A DNA stretch of 9,257 nucleotides from G026625185 sp035256645 (GTDB lineage Bacteria; Desulfobacterota; WTBG01; JAGOGO01). Under the pieces are notes generated by a model that saw only the letters and a program-made list of their open reading frames with translations, searched no databases and was not told where the DNA came from. Location: assembly GCA_035256645.1 (NCBI GenBank), contig DATEXU010000073.1, forward strand, positions 1-9,257. Direction: 5' to 3'. The position numbers and the translations under genes were made by a program. This document shows positions 1 through 6,404 of the stretch, one piece after another. Numbering within the stretch: the stretch's first letter is position 1; each line of letters starts with the position of its first letter.

Positions 1-33
1 GGCGTCTCGCCTGTCCTGAAGGGTGAAATGACC

Positions 34-54
34 GGACAGCCGGGACGGCTGTCC
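34..54. repeat. REP-like hairpin repeat
   Basis: GGACAGCC (34-41) and GGCTGTCC (47-54) are perfect 8-bp inverted arms around a GGGAC loop. A smaller GGCG/CGCC hairpin lies at 1-11. GC-rich hairpins of this sort in an AT-rich spacer are typical of dispersed intergenic REP-like repeats. No T-run follows on either strand, so a terminator is unlikely. The left neighbour is outside the window. Confidence 0.55.
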
Positions 55-183
55 TACCGTGGTTTGGGCGCCTTAGCAAACAATAATCGCTCAATTTAGG
101 TATCAATAAGTTATCTCCTTTACGATGTATTTCTTAATTGGATATTTTGTGATGGAGATTGTTTTTTTAAATTTCTGCGGGTT

Positions 184-219
184 GTATTCCCTGCCGCTTG
201 CGGCGTAAATAACTGTTCA
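184..219. repeat. Small hairpin repeat, left copy
   Basis: This stretch carries GCCGC-TT-GCGGC (193-204) within CTGCCGCTTGCGGCG, followed by a TGTTCAT tail. It resembles the stretch at 345-376, which has CCGCTGCTTGCGACGG followed by a GTTCATT tail. The two copies flank the larger palindromic element at 221-328, as if one dispersed repeat had been interrupted by, or built up around, another. Function is unknown. Confidence 0.4.
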
Positions 220-220
220 T

Positions 221-328
221 GTCATTCCCGTGAAAACGGGAATCCAGAGGGTGAGTATCAGGGACTAATAAAAAAGTACTTAGTCACTTTATCTTAGTTT
301 CTGGATTCCGCATCAAGTGCGGAATGAC
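221..328. repeat. Nested palindromic MITE-like element
   Basis: This 108-bp element has two levels of symmetry. GTCATTCC (221-228) is complementary to GGAATGAC (321-328), and GGAATCCAG (239-247) to CTGGATTCC (301-309). Each end is also a local hairpin: ATTCCCG/CGGGAAT (224-230/237-243) and ATTCCGCA/TGCGGAAT (305-312/318-325). In the middle, GACTAA (263-268) pairs with TTAGTC (280-285). Ends of the GTCATTCCCG...CGGGAATCCAG type are a common dispersed intergenic repeat in many proteobacteria. There is no coding capacity inside. It lies about 90 bp upstream of the outer-membrane gene and could fold in its leader. Confidence 0.7.
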
Positions 329-344
329 AGAATTTAAAGTCTTT

Positions 345-376
345 GATACCCCGCTGCTTGCGACGGGGTAGTTCAT
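345..376. repeat. Small hairpin repeat, right copy
   Basis: TACCCCG (347-353) and CGGGGTA (364-370) form a 7-bp stem around a CTGCTTGCGA loop, followed by GTTCATT. It is related to the copy at 184-219. It is not followed by a T-run long enough to call a terminator, and it sits directly before the outer-membrane gene's leader, so it would probably be transcribed with it. Confidence 0.45.
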
Positions 377-419
377 TCTTTATTTTCCATTTTAAACCAC
401 TAAAAGGGAGGTATGGTTT

Positions 420-1619
420 ATGAAACGATGTATCGTTGTCATGCTTTTAGTGGTGGCACTGCCTGTTTTCGCATGGGCGCAGGCACCGAGCAATGAGGAG
501 CTCTACCAGATGGTCAAGGAGATGGAGCGCAAACTCGATGCGTCTATTAAAGAGGCGACCGCGGCCAAAGAAGAGGCGGCCAAGGCCAAGGAGGAACTGA
601 CGCGGATAAAGGAGGCTCCTGCCTCGCCAACTGCGACAGCCCCGGCTACTACCTCGGCCTCATCCGCTCAAACAACCTCTGAACCAAAAATAGGAGTGGC
701 TCCTGAGGAGAAAAGACCGGCGGCGACCGAGCAGCAGTTGACTGAGATTGGGGGAGTCCTTCTGCCTAAGGGTACTTTAACCCTTGAGCCAGGGATACAG
801 TATGACTATTTTTCCAGGCGTACCATTAACATCAGTGGATTTACACTTCTTAATATGGCTATCTTCGGGACGATAGATGTTAGGGATATCAAGCGAGACT
901 TTCTGCAAGGGAGTGTGACCGCACGGTACGGTATCACCTCACGCTTGGAGGCCGAGGTAAGGGTGCCTTATGTCTACACGTCTTTAAGACAGGTATTCGG
1001 GCCCAGCACCTCCAGTCAAGAACCCCCCAGTGAGAAAAGAGTTGACACCACGGATTTGGGAGACATAGAGGGAGCGCTCTACTGGCACGCGATAAGAGAG
1101 AAAGGGGCAAGGCCTGATATTATTTTAAATTTTAGAACAAAAACACCAACCGGAAACGATCCCTACCACCTCAGTACAGATTCCAATAACAACCCCACCG
1201 AACTTGCCACCGGAAATGGGCACTGGGGTTATCAATTTGGCTTTACCGCGGTTAAGAGAAGTGATCCGGTGGTTTTCTTCGGTGGCGCTGCCTATTATTG
1301 GAATGTAAAAAGAAAGTGGGCCAACTTCGGTACAGTGGACCCGGGCGACAGTATTGAGGGCTCAATAGGAATGGCCTATGCCCTCAATGAAAAATTCTCT
1401 TTTTCTACCCTCTATAAGCAAATCGTTACCTCAGAACAAAAGGTGAATGGTTCGCAGTTGCCCGGGACTTTTTCTAACTATGGACTCCTCACCTTAGCGG
1501 GAAGCTATGCCCTCTCAAACAACAAGTTCTTAAATCTTTCAGTAGGAATCGGAGTTACAAACGACGCGCCGGATCTGGAATTCGCTGTAAGTATGCCAAT
1601 TAATTTCAAACTGTTTTGA
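420..1619 (+). CDS. Outer-membrane beta-barrel, FapF-like
   Basis: This 399-residue protein is predicted to be secreted and inserted in the outer membrane. Residues 1-20 are a Sec signal peptide (Lys-Arg, hydrophobic core, cut after AWA, mature end QAPS). Residues 23-65 are a charged Ala/Glu/Lys-rich stretch likely to form a coiled coil. Residues 66-100 are an Ala/Pro/Thr/Ser linker. From about 108 (IGGVLLPKGTLTLEPGIQY) to the end, alternating strands with aromatic girdles suggest a barrel of roughly 12 strands, ending in the C-terminal Phe (NFKLF) expected of a BAM substrate. The order signal, coiled coil, linker, barrel matches the FapF amyloid-secretion channel and the Phenol_MetA_deg Pfam group; a generic OMP of that group is the alternative. 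The start is supported by GGGAGGT at 406-412, 7 nt upstream. No amyloid subunit or C39 protease gene is visible nearby. Cargo is unknown. Confidence 0.75.
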   Translation: MKRCIVVMLLVVALPVFAWAQAPSNEELYQMVKEMERKLDASIKEATAAKEEAAKAKEELTRIKEAPASPTATAPATTSASSAQTTSEPKIGVAPEEKRPAATEQQLTEIGGVLLPKGTLTLEPGIQYDYFSRRTINISGFTLLNMAIFGTIDVRDIKRDFLQGSVTARYGITSRLEAEVRVPYVYTSLRQVFGPSTSSQEPPSEKRVDTTDLGDIEGALYWHAIREKGARPDIILNFRTKTPTGNDPYHLSTDSNNNPTELATGNGHWGYQFGFTAVKRSDPVVFFGGAAYYWNVKRKWANFGTVDPGDSIEGSIGMAYALNEKFSFSTLYKQIVTSEQKVNGSQLPGTFSNYGLLTLAGSYALSNNKFLNLSVGIGVTNDAPDLEFAVSMPINFKLF

Positions 1620-1668
1620 GAGACGTGTTCTATTCGTGATTAAAAGAGGAGGTTACGGAAGATTTTTC

Positions 1669-1773
1669 ATACCAAGTTGCATTCAAAAGCAGATCAAGGC
1701 GGCGACGAGGAATCGACGTCGAGGAATATGACGAGGAGACAACAAAGATATGCACATGAAGGCGACTTGGTAT
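1669..1773. repeat. 105-bp element with terminal inverted repeats
   Basis: ATACCAAGTTGC (1669-1680) is mirrored by GCGACTTGGTAT (1762-1773): 12-bp terminal inverted repeats with one mismatch. The interior holds a perfect 10-bp palindrome TCGACGTCGA (1713-1722) near the centre, and CGAGGAAT twice in direct orientation (1706-1713, 1720-1727). No transposase is present, so it looks like a MITE or another non-autonomous palindromic element. It fills most of the spacer between the convergent genes, and its right tip supplies the last base of the regulator's TGA stop. Confidence 0.65.
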
Positions 1774-3218
1774 CAGATGCCGTATTTCTTTTTAAGTCGA
1801 TACAAAGTTGGCCGGCTCAGAGCGAGCATTTTTGCGGCTTTTGATATATTGCTATCGCATTTATCTAACACTTCCTTCAGTTTCTTTTTTTCAACCTTTC
1901 CCCACACATTTTTCATACAAATTTCTGACTTTACAACGATTTCTTGATTATCCAGATCTAAATCTTGAGGTTTTATTAAGTTATTATCAGCCATAATTAT
2001 GGCCTTTCTGACCCTGTTTATTATTTCTCTGACATTGCCGGGCCAACCGTAATTCTTTATGGCACTCACTGCATCCTCTGTAAAATCCTTTGTACCCCCC
2101 ATTTCTCTGCAAAACTTTTTAAGAAAGTATTTTGCAAGAACTATCCCGTCTTCTCCTCTCCCCCTTATCTGTGGAAGATTTATGGGAAAAGCGCTCAGTC
2201 GGTAATAGAGGTCACTTCTGAATTTACCATGTTCAATTGCAAATTCGAGATCACAATTAGTCGCGGCGATAACCCTGACGTTGACCTTCCTTCCCTTGGT
2301 TGCCCCTATCCTCTCCACAATCTGGTTCTCAAGGAATCTCAGGAGCTTTGCCTGAAGGTTAGAGGAAAGATCACCTATCTCATCTAAAAAAAGGGTCCCG
2401 CCATCTGCCTGCTCGAACTTACCCTTTTTGCTGGTATAGGCTCCGGTAAAAGCACCCCTTTCATAGCCGAACAGCTCTGCCTCAAGAAGGTTTTCAGGGA
2501 TCGCAGCACAATTTATTGGAACAAAGGCATTACTACTTCTCGTGCTCCTTTCGTGAATGGCAAGTGCAGTCAGTTCCTTGCCTGTTCCGCTTTCACCACG
2601 TATGAGGACAGAAACATCCGTAGGGGCAACTTTCCTGATATTGGAAAATACCTCTTTTATCACAACACTTGTTCCAACAAACTCCTGGAACTCTTCACTG
2701 ATTCCTTCCTTCAGAAGGTCTACATTTGTAAAATTGATTAATCTACGTATCCCGTCTACGTCCAAATTTTCAACCTTGGAATACAGTTTCTTGAGGAGGT
2801 ACTTCTTTTCGTGATATACAAAATACCCAGAAGAATCGAAAGCAAGATCCCAGCCGCAGTTCTTACAAACAGATGGCAGTACGTCATATTTCTCACCGCA
2901 GTAAGGGCACTTGTTTAAATGGTGAAGATTGTCACTGATATATTGCCAAAGCTTGGTCTTTTTGGTGATGTCAAGGTCATCAAAGATCACAGCAGAACCG
3001 GCTGAATCTTTCCTGATAATCTTCCCACTATGTTCAAAAAGACCATACTTTGGCAGATTATATTTGAGGAACAATGTTTCTCCCACTTTAATATTGCGTC
3101 GGCTACCTTGTACAAACCCCCCGTTTAGGCTGATGTTGTTCATAACTGCTTCGGAAGTTGTGAACTTAGTGTTGATCATTACAGGAATGTCAGCTTGCAA
3201 TCGGGGAAACAGTCGCAT
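1773..3218 (-). CDS. PilZ-zinc ribbon sigma-54 activator
   Basis: A 481-residue cytoplasmic transcription activator for sigma-54 RNA polymerase. Residues 1-97 form a PilZ-like domain with both c-di-GMP-binding signatures: RLFPR (2-6, RxxxR) and NISLNG (28-33, NxSxxG). Residues 104-122 are a zinc ribbon, CPYCG then CKNCG. The AAA+ domain (about 178-410) has Walker A GESGTGKE (208-215), GAFTGA (255-260, the sigma-54 contact loop), Walker B GTLFLDE (274-280) and the GWPGNVRE helix (391-398). A Fis-type helix-turn-helix occupies about 446-480. There is no receiver domain, so control by c-di-GMP rather than phosphorylation is inferred. ATG 3218 is the first start after an in-frame TAA and has a modest GGAA about 8 nt upstream. 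Targets are unknown; exopolysaccharide, motility or secretion genes are typical. The convergent outer-membrane gene and the riboswitch candidate upstream are its context. Confidence 0.9.
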   Translation of the reverse strand: MRLFPRLQADIPVMINTKFTTSEAVMNNISLNGGFVQGSRRNIKVGETLFLKYNLPKYGLFEHSGKIIRKDSAGSAVIFDDLDITKKTKLWQYISDNLHHLNKCPYCGEKYDVLPSVCKNCGWDLAFDSSGYFVYHEKKYLLKKLYSKVENLDVDGIRRLINFTNVDLLKEGISEEFQEFVGTSVVIKEVFSNIRKVAPTDVSVLIRGESGTGKELTALAIHERSTRSSNAFVPINCAAIPENLLEAELFGYERGAFTGAYTSKKGKFEQADGGTLFLDEIGDLSSNLQAKLLRFLENQIVERIGATKGRKVNVRVIAATNCDLEFAIEHGKFRSDLYYRLSAFPINLPQIRGRGEDGIVLAKYFLKKFCREMGGTKDFTEDAVSAIKNYGWPGNVREIINRVRKAIIMADNNLIKPQDLDLDNQEIVVKSEICMKNVWGKVEKKKLKEVLDKCDSNISKAAKMLALSRPTLYRLKKKYGI

Positions 3219-3648
3219 AAAAAATTTCCGTGTCAGAGAAATTTAAAATTATTTTATATCCATGGTCCAAGAAAAAGATTATCTTTGAGTTAAATCAGAT
3301 TTTCCCACTAATTTTAAATCTTAAGGAATGCTCTACTGGACTTCTGGTTTCTCTGGATAAAATTCAGCGCCCGCTCTAATCGTTTTCTCTATAGGGACAG
3401 TTTCTTAGTCTTAATCCTTTTCTAAGATGTAAAAGATTTTAAGCCAGCTCAACTTGTTTCTCACTCCGCATTGTGACGTGGTCTCCTAGGTTGAAAAAAA
3501 AGTATTGACGTGTCACAAAAATTTTTTCATCATTAAGCAAATCAATCAATAGGGTATTTCCTGTATTTTTGTACAAAAAAGTTTGTATTCTTATTTAGCT
3601 TCCGGTTTTTTTTATGATGCAATGGCACGGGATGCTATCCCCGAATCC

Positions 3649-3685
3649 AAAAAAAATAGCCAGGTGCCTTTTTTGGCAACCCGGC
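3649..3685 (-). terminator. Intrinsic terminator after GEMM aptamer
   Basis: Read on the minus strand, GCCGGGTTGCC, an AAAAAA loop and GGCACCTGGC form a strong stem (one bulged T, one G-T pair), followed by TA and eight T residues. The 5' arm is also the 3' strand of the aptamer, so ligand-dependent folding could decide termination. On the plus strand the hairpin lacks a terminator-like T-run directly after it, so the minus orientation is the functional one. Confidence 0.75.
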
Positions 3686-3750
3686 GTTCTTTTAATTAAA
3701 GATCCGTGGCTTTCCGGCCCAGCCTTACGACTGGTGTGGTTTTTTCTTAC
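3675..3750 (-). promoter_or_regulatory. GEMM-I-like cyclic-dinucleotide riboswitch
   Basis: On the minus strand, a 6-bp stem CCAGTC/GGCTGG (3734-3729/3724-3719) is capped by the GNRA tetraloop GTAA. It runs into GGCCGGAAAGCC, then a short AT-rich P3 hairpin (TCTTT/AAAGA) and GCCGGGTTGCC. This matches the GEMM-I order: ACC-stem-GNRA-stem-GGG, xCGxAAAGCC, P3, then GCCGGGTTGCC. The GGAAAGCC core (rather than GCAAAGCC) recalls the Geobacter cyclic GMP-AMP subtype (GEMM-Ib), but I cannot settle the ligand. The closing P1 helix and the usual GGCAA at the 5' side are not obvious, so this may be a divergent or decayed copy. A -10 box lies just upstream and a terminator overlaps the 3' end. The nearest downstream gene is the PilZ sigma-54 activator, about 430 nt beyond the terminator. 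Confidence 0.55.
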
Positions 3751-3769
3751 GAACCTTAATTTTACGAAC

Positions 3770-3796
3770 ATTATAATTTGATAATATTAACAGCAA
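3770..3796 (-). promoter_or_regulatory. Possible promoter for riboswitch transcript
   Basis: On the minus strand there is a perfect TATAAT (3775-3770) with a poor -35 candidate TTGCTG (3796-3791) at 15-bp spacing. It would start RNA near 3763, roughly a dozen bases before the aptamer. The direct repeat GTTCGTAA (3769-3762 and 3754-3747) covers the first part of the transcript. Position relative to the aptamer is the main support. Confidence 0.35.
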
Positions 3797-3868
3797 GAAC
3801 TATTCCACCACATTCAACCCCTATTAAGACAGTTAATTTTAAAAAATAATACCCAGAGAAAATTCACT

Positions 3869-4000
3869 CTACGAGGTTACAGGTGGATTTTCCCTCGATA
3901 TGTAGTATTCTAACTTTGATAGCGCAACAACATATTGCTCAGCCTCCACTATTGATTTAAATTTTACACCTTCCGCAAATGAAAATTTGTCGAACGTTTT
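3869..4000 (-). pseudogene. Possible remnant of a small gene
   Basis: An open frame of 43 codons on the minus strand begins just after an in-frame TAA and ends at TAG (3871-3869). It lacks an ATG; only an internal GTG (3949-3947) could start it, with no Shine-Dalgarno sequence. The translated text has ordinary protein composition rather than AT-rich noise: KTFDKFSFAEG near the front, then EAEQYVVALSKLEYY and a C-terminal ISRENPPVTS. I do not recognise the family. It could be the tail of a decayed gene or a chance frame. Confidence 0.18.
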
Positions 4001-4534
4001 TTATATATTTTTTTAGTTTATGCAAATTTTTGAAACATTATTTACAATGCTTGGCACTACATCTTAACTATATTTAACCAAAAAATTATTAATCGGCTAA
4101 TAACCCATTATAAATTTCTCTTCCTCACCAAAAAAAGTCAAGAGATTTTTTTGTTATAATATAATTTGTTTTGTATCTTATCGAAACACCAAGCAAAAAA
4201 AACTTATTATGGTTATTAAGAAGTTAAACGCTACAAATTCGCTTGGCTCACGATTTTTCGCAATCTCTGAATTAAACAACGTGTGATTCGTGAAATTAAC
4301 TCAATCAATCAGGAGTGACTTAACAGCTCTTTTATACACCCTGGCATTTTTGAGAAATGGGAAACTCTTGGTAAAAACATTGGTTCCACCGGGTGGAAAG
4401 AGCAGTAGAATATAAAAAAAACACCAAAATTGTCGATCTCCCTTTTTAATCACTCTTTGAGTAACATTTTATTTGAGGCAATTCGTTCCATTAAAAATTC
4501 TTGCTTTAGAAGGCAATTTCTGTTTTAATCTTTT

Positions 4535-4553
4535 CCCCGGATTAATCCCCGGG
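4535..4553. promoter_or_regulatory. Palindromic site upstream of aspS
   Basis: GGATTAATCC (4539-4548) is a perfect 10-bp palindrome flanked by the direct repeat CCCCGG (4535-4540, 4547-4552). It lies about 50 bp before the aspS start in AT-rich surroundings. It might be an operator, or a small hairpin in the leader, but no matching promoter elements are clear. Confidence 0.25.
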
Positions 4554-4599
4554 TATCTCTAAACAACACTATAACCTTTGAAGACTTTTTAATTTTATT

Positions 4600-6393
4600 A
4601 TGGACTTTCTGGGAACTCTTAAAAGGACTCATTATTGCGGCGAGATTAGGGTTTCGGACCTTGATCATGAGGTTGTGGTCATGGGCTGGGTAAACCGGAG
4701 GCGGGATCACGGCGGTCTGATTTTTATTGACCTTCGTGACCTTAAAGGGGTCGTACAAGTGGTCATCAACCAGGAAACGAACCCAAAGCTTTTTTCCAAA
4801 GCCGAAAAAATCAGAAATGAATATGTGGTGGCTCTCCGGGGTGTTGTGAGTAAGCGCCCGGAAGGAACCATCAACCCGGAACTCGCAACCGGTGAGATTG
4901 AAATCTTAGCTCACGAGCTTCGAATCCTGAATACCTCGGAAACACCTCCGTTTGATCTGACTGCTTCTTTTACGGAGATCGGCGAAAATGTCCGGTTGCG
5001 CTACCGTTACCTTGACCTGAGGCGGCCAAGCCTCCAGCAAAATCTCATGCTTCGCAATCAGGTGGTAAAGATTATCCGGGATTATCTTTATGCTCTCGGG
5101 TTTAATGAAATCGAAACTCCTTTTTTAACCAAAAGTACCCCTGAAGGAGCGCGGGACTATATTGTTCCGAGTCGGGTAAACCAAGGGTGGTTCTACGCGT
5201 TACCCCAATCACCCCAGTTGTTTAAACAGCTCTTGATGGTATCAGGGTTTGACCGCTATTATCAGATTGTCAGGTGCTTTCGGGATGAAGATTTGCGAGC
5301 TGACCGTCAGCCGGAATTTACGCAAATCGATCTGGAGATGTCCTTTATCCATGAAGAAGATATTTTTCAGATTATCGAAGGGATGGTTGCCCAAGTATTT
5401 TCGGAGATTTTAGGAATAACGCTCACGCTTCCCTTCCCCCGTCTTCCTTATGATGAGGCGATAGAAAAATACGGAGTTGATAAACCCGATATCCGTTTCG
5501 GAATGACCTGCCAGGACATTACCGAGATCGTAAAAGACTCTGGCTTTCAGGTGTTTTCCAGGGCGATTGCCGGTGGAGGAAAAGTAAGCGGGTTAAACGC
5601 ACCCCAGTGCGGAAATTTTTCGCGCAAACAACTTGATGATCTGACCGAGGTCGTCAAAGTTTACGGAGCCAAGGGACTTGCGTGGGTGAAAATCACCCCC
5701 GACGGCTGGGAATCGCCCATTGCAAAGTTTTTCACTGACCACGAGCGGGCAAAAATTATGGAAGCCTTTAAGCCTCAGCCCGGAGACCTCCTCTGTTTTT
5801 TGGCGGATAATCAAAAAATTATTGGGCCTGCGTTGGGACATCTCCGGTTGCATTTAGGAGAGCAGCTTAATCTGATTGATAAATCGAAATATGCTTTCCT
5901 TTGGATTACATCATTCCCTCTGTTAGAATATAATGAGGAAGAAAAACGGTTTGAGGCTCTTCACCACCCTTTCACCTCACCCGTGGAGGAGGATATTGAC
6001 AAAATAAAAACTAACCCGGACTCGGTTCGCGCCCGTGCCTATGACCTCGTGTTGAATGGAATTGAAATTGGCGGCGGAAGCATCCGAATCCACCGCCGGG
6101 ATGTCCAAGCCCAGATGTTTGACGCATTGGGGATCAGCCCGGAAGACGCAGAAAAAAAATTCGGATTTCTCCTGGAAGCCCTCACCTATGGCGCGCCACC
6201 GCATGGTGGTATCGCGTTAGGCCTTGATCGCCTGGTGATGCTGTTGGTCGGCGCAGAGTCAATTCGGGATGTGATTGCTTTTCCCAAAACCCAGAAGGCT
6301 ACCTGCCTTTTAACCGGTGCGCCGTCGGAGGTAACCAAAGCCCAACTTCAGGAGCTGGGAATTAAATTAGAGATCAAGAAAAAAACTGTTTAA
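4600..6393 (+). CDS. aspS: Aspartyl-tRNA synthetase, likely non-discriminating
   Basis: This class IIb synthetase attaches aspartate to tRNA in the cytoplasm. The 597-residue length is normal for the bacterial form. The N-terminal OB-fold anticodon domain spans about 1-115 (GWVNRRRDHGGLIFIDLRD, 29-47). Motif 1 lies around FNEIETPFLTKSTPEGARDY (168-187), and motif 2 around FRDEDLRADRQPEFTQ (227-242). The bacterial GAD insertion covers about 300-410, and motif 3 is GLDRL (541-545) with the ATP-binding Arg544. His37 and Gly89 align with His31 and Gly82 of Pseudomonas aeruginosa AspRS, the residues tied to also charging tRNA-Asn, so Asp-tRNA-Asn formation with GatCAB amidation is inferred. ATG 4600 gives the usual N-terminus (KRTHYCGE), although no good Shine-Dalgarno sequence precedes it. 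It is first in the operon, 11 nt before the next gene. Confidence 0.97.
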   Translation: MDFLGTLKRTHYCGEIRVSDLDHEVVVMGWVNRRRDHGGLIFIDLRDLKGVVQVVINQETNPKLFSKAEKIRNEYVVALRGVVSKRPEGTINPELATGEIEILAHELRILNTSETPPFDLTASFTEIGENVRLRYRYLDLRRPSLQQNLMLRNQVVKIIRDYLYALGFNEIETPFLTKSTPEGARDYIVPSRVNQGWFYALPQSPQLFKQLLMVSGFDRYYQIVRCFRDEDLRADRQPEFTQIDLEMSFIHEEDIFQIIEGMVAQVFSEILGITLTLPFPRLPYDEAIEKYGVDKPDIRFGMTCQDITEIVKDSGFQVFSRAIAGGGKVSGLNAPQCGNFSRKQLDDLTEVVKVYGAKGLAWVKITPDGWESPIAKFFTDHERAKIMEAFKPQPGDLLCFLADNQKIIGPALGHLRLHLGEQLNLIDKSKYAFLWITSFPLLEYNEEEKRFEALHHPFTSPVEEDIDKIKTNPDSVRARAYDLVLNGIEIGGGSIRIHRRDVQAQMFDALGISPEDAEKKFGFLLEALTYGAPPHGGIALGLDRLVMLLVGAESIRDVIAFPKTQKATCLLTGAPSEVTKAQLQELGIKLEIKKKTV

Positions 6394-6404
6394 GGAGGGA
6401 CATT

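Larger units (their letters stand above)
3219..4599. other. Long AT-rich intergenic region
   Basis: About 1.38 kb without a convincing gene lies between the divergent regulator and aspS. The base composition is clearly more AT-rich than the flanking genes. Besides the minus-strand riboswitch, terminator and -10 box annotated separately, it holds AAAGAT-T-ATCTTT (3274-3286), the 7-bp inverted pair TTGTGAC/GTCACAA (3471-3477/3512-3518), the 14-bp palindrome TTTTTGTACAAAAA (3566-3579), the small GGGAT/ATCCC hairpin (3629-3641), TATAAT-like boxes at 4155-4165 with no good -35, and a TTCCAC/GTGGAA hairpin at about 4383-4397. No tRNA, rRNA or CRISPR signature was seen. Confidence 0.7.

Noticed and set aside
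1..106. Minus-strand open frame starting at TTG 106 after AAAGGAGAT and running off the left edge
   Set aside because: The ribosome site is good, but the frame runs straight through the 34-54 hairpin repeat, has repeat-like composition (RTAVPAVRSFHPSGQARR) and is cut by the edge. It cannot be supported as a gene.
2929..3246. 105-codon plus-strand frame opposite the PilZ domain
   Set aside because: It lies antisense to the conserved PilZ and regulator N-terminus, and has no ribosome site or family features.
3439..3471. Ten-codon minus-strand leader peptide MRSEKQVELA after AGGAG
   Set aside because: The spacing from AGGAG to ATG is 11 nt, and there is no run of regulatory codons or adjacent attenuator to suggest a leader function.
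3622..3636. TGGCACGGGATGCTA as a sigma-54 promoter
   Set aside because: GG and GC are 8 rather than 10 bases apart, so the -24/-12 spacing is wrong.
4107..4141. Minus-strand TTGACT...TATAAT promoter
   Set aside because: Both hexamers are good, but they are 23 bp apart, too far for a sigma-70 promoter.
4383..4397. T-box-like GGGTGGAA upstream of aspS
   Set aside because: Only GGGTGGnA of the 14-nt T-box motif matches, it lies inside a small self-complementary hairpin, and no specifier loop or terminator/antiterminator pair is visible.
4290..4415. Plus-strand GTG open frame of 41 codons (SDLTALLYTLAFLRNGKLL within)
   Set aside because: It reads somewhat like protein, but has no ribosome site, no recognised family and no context, and frames of this length are expected by chance.
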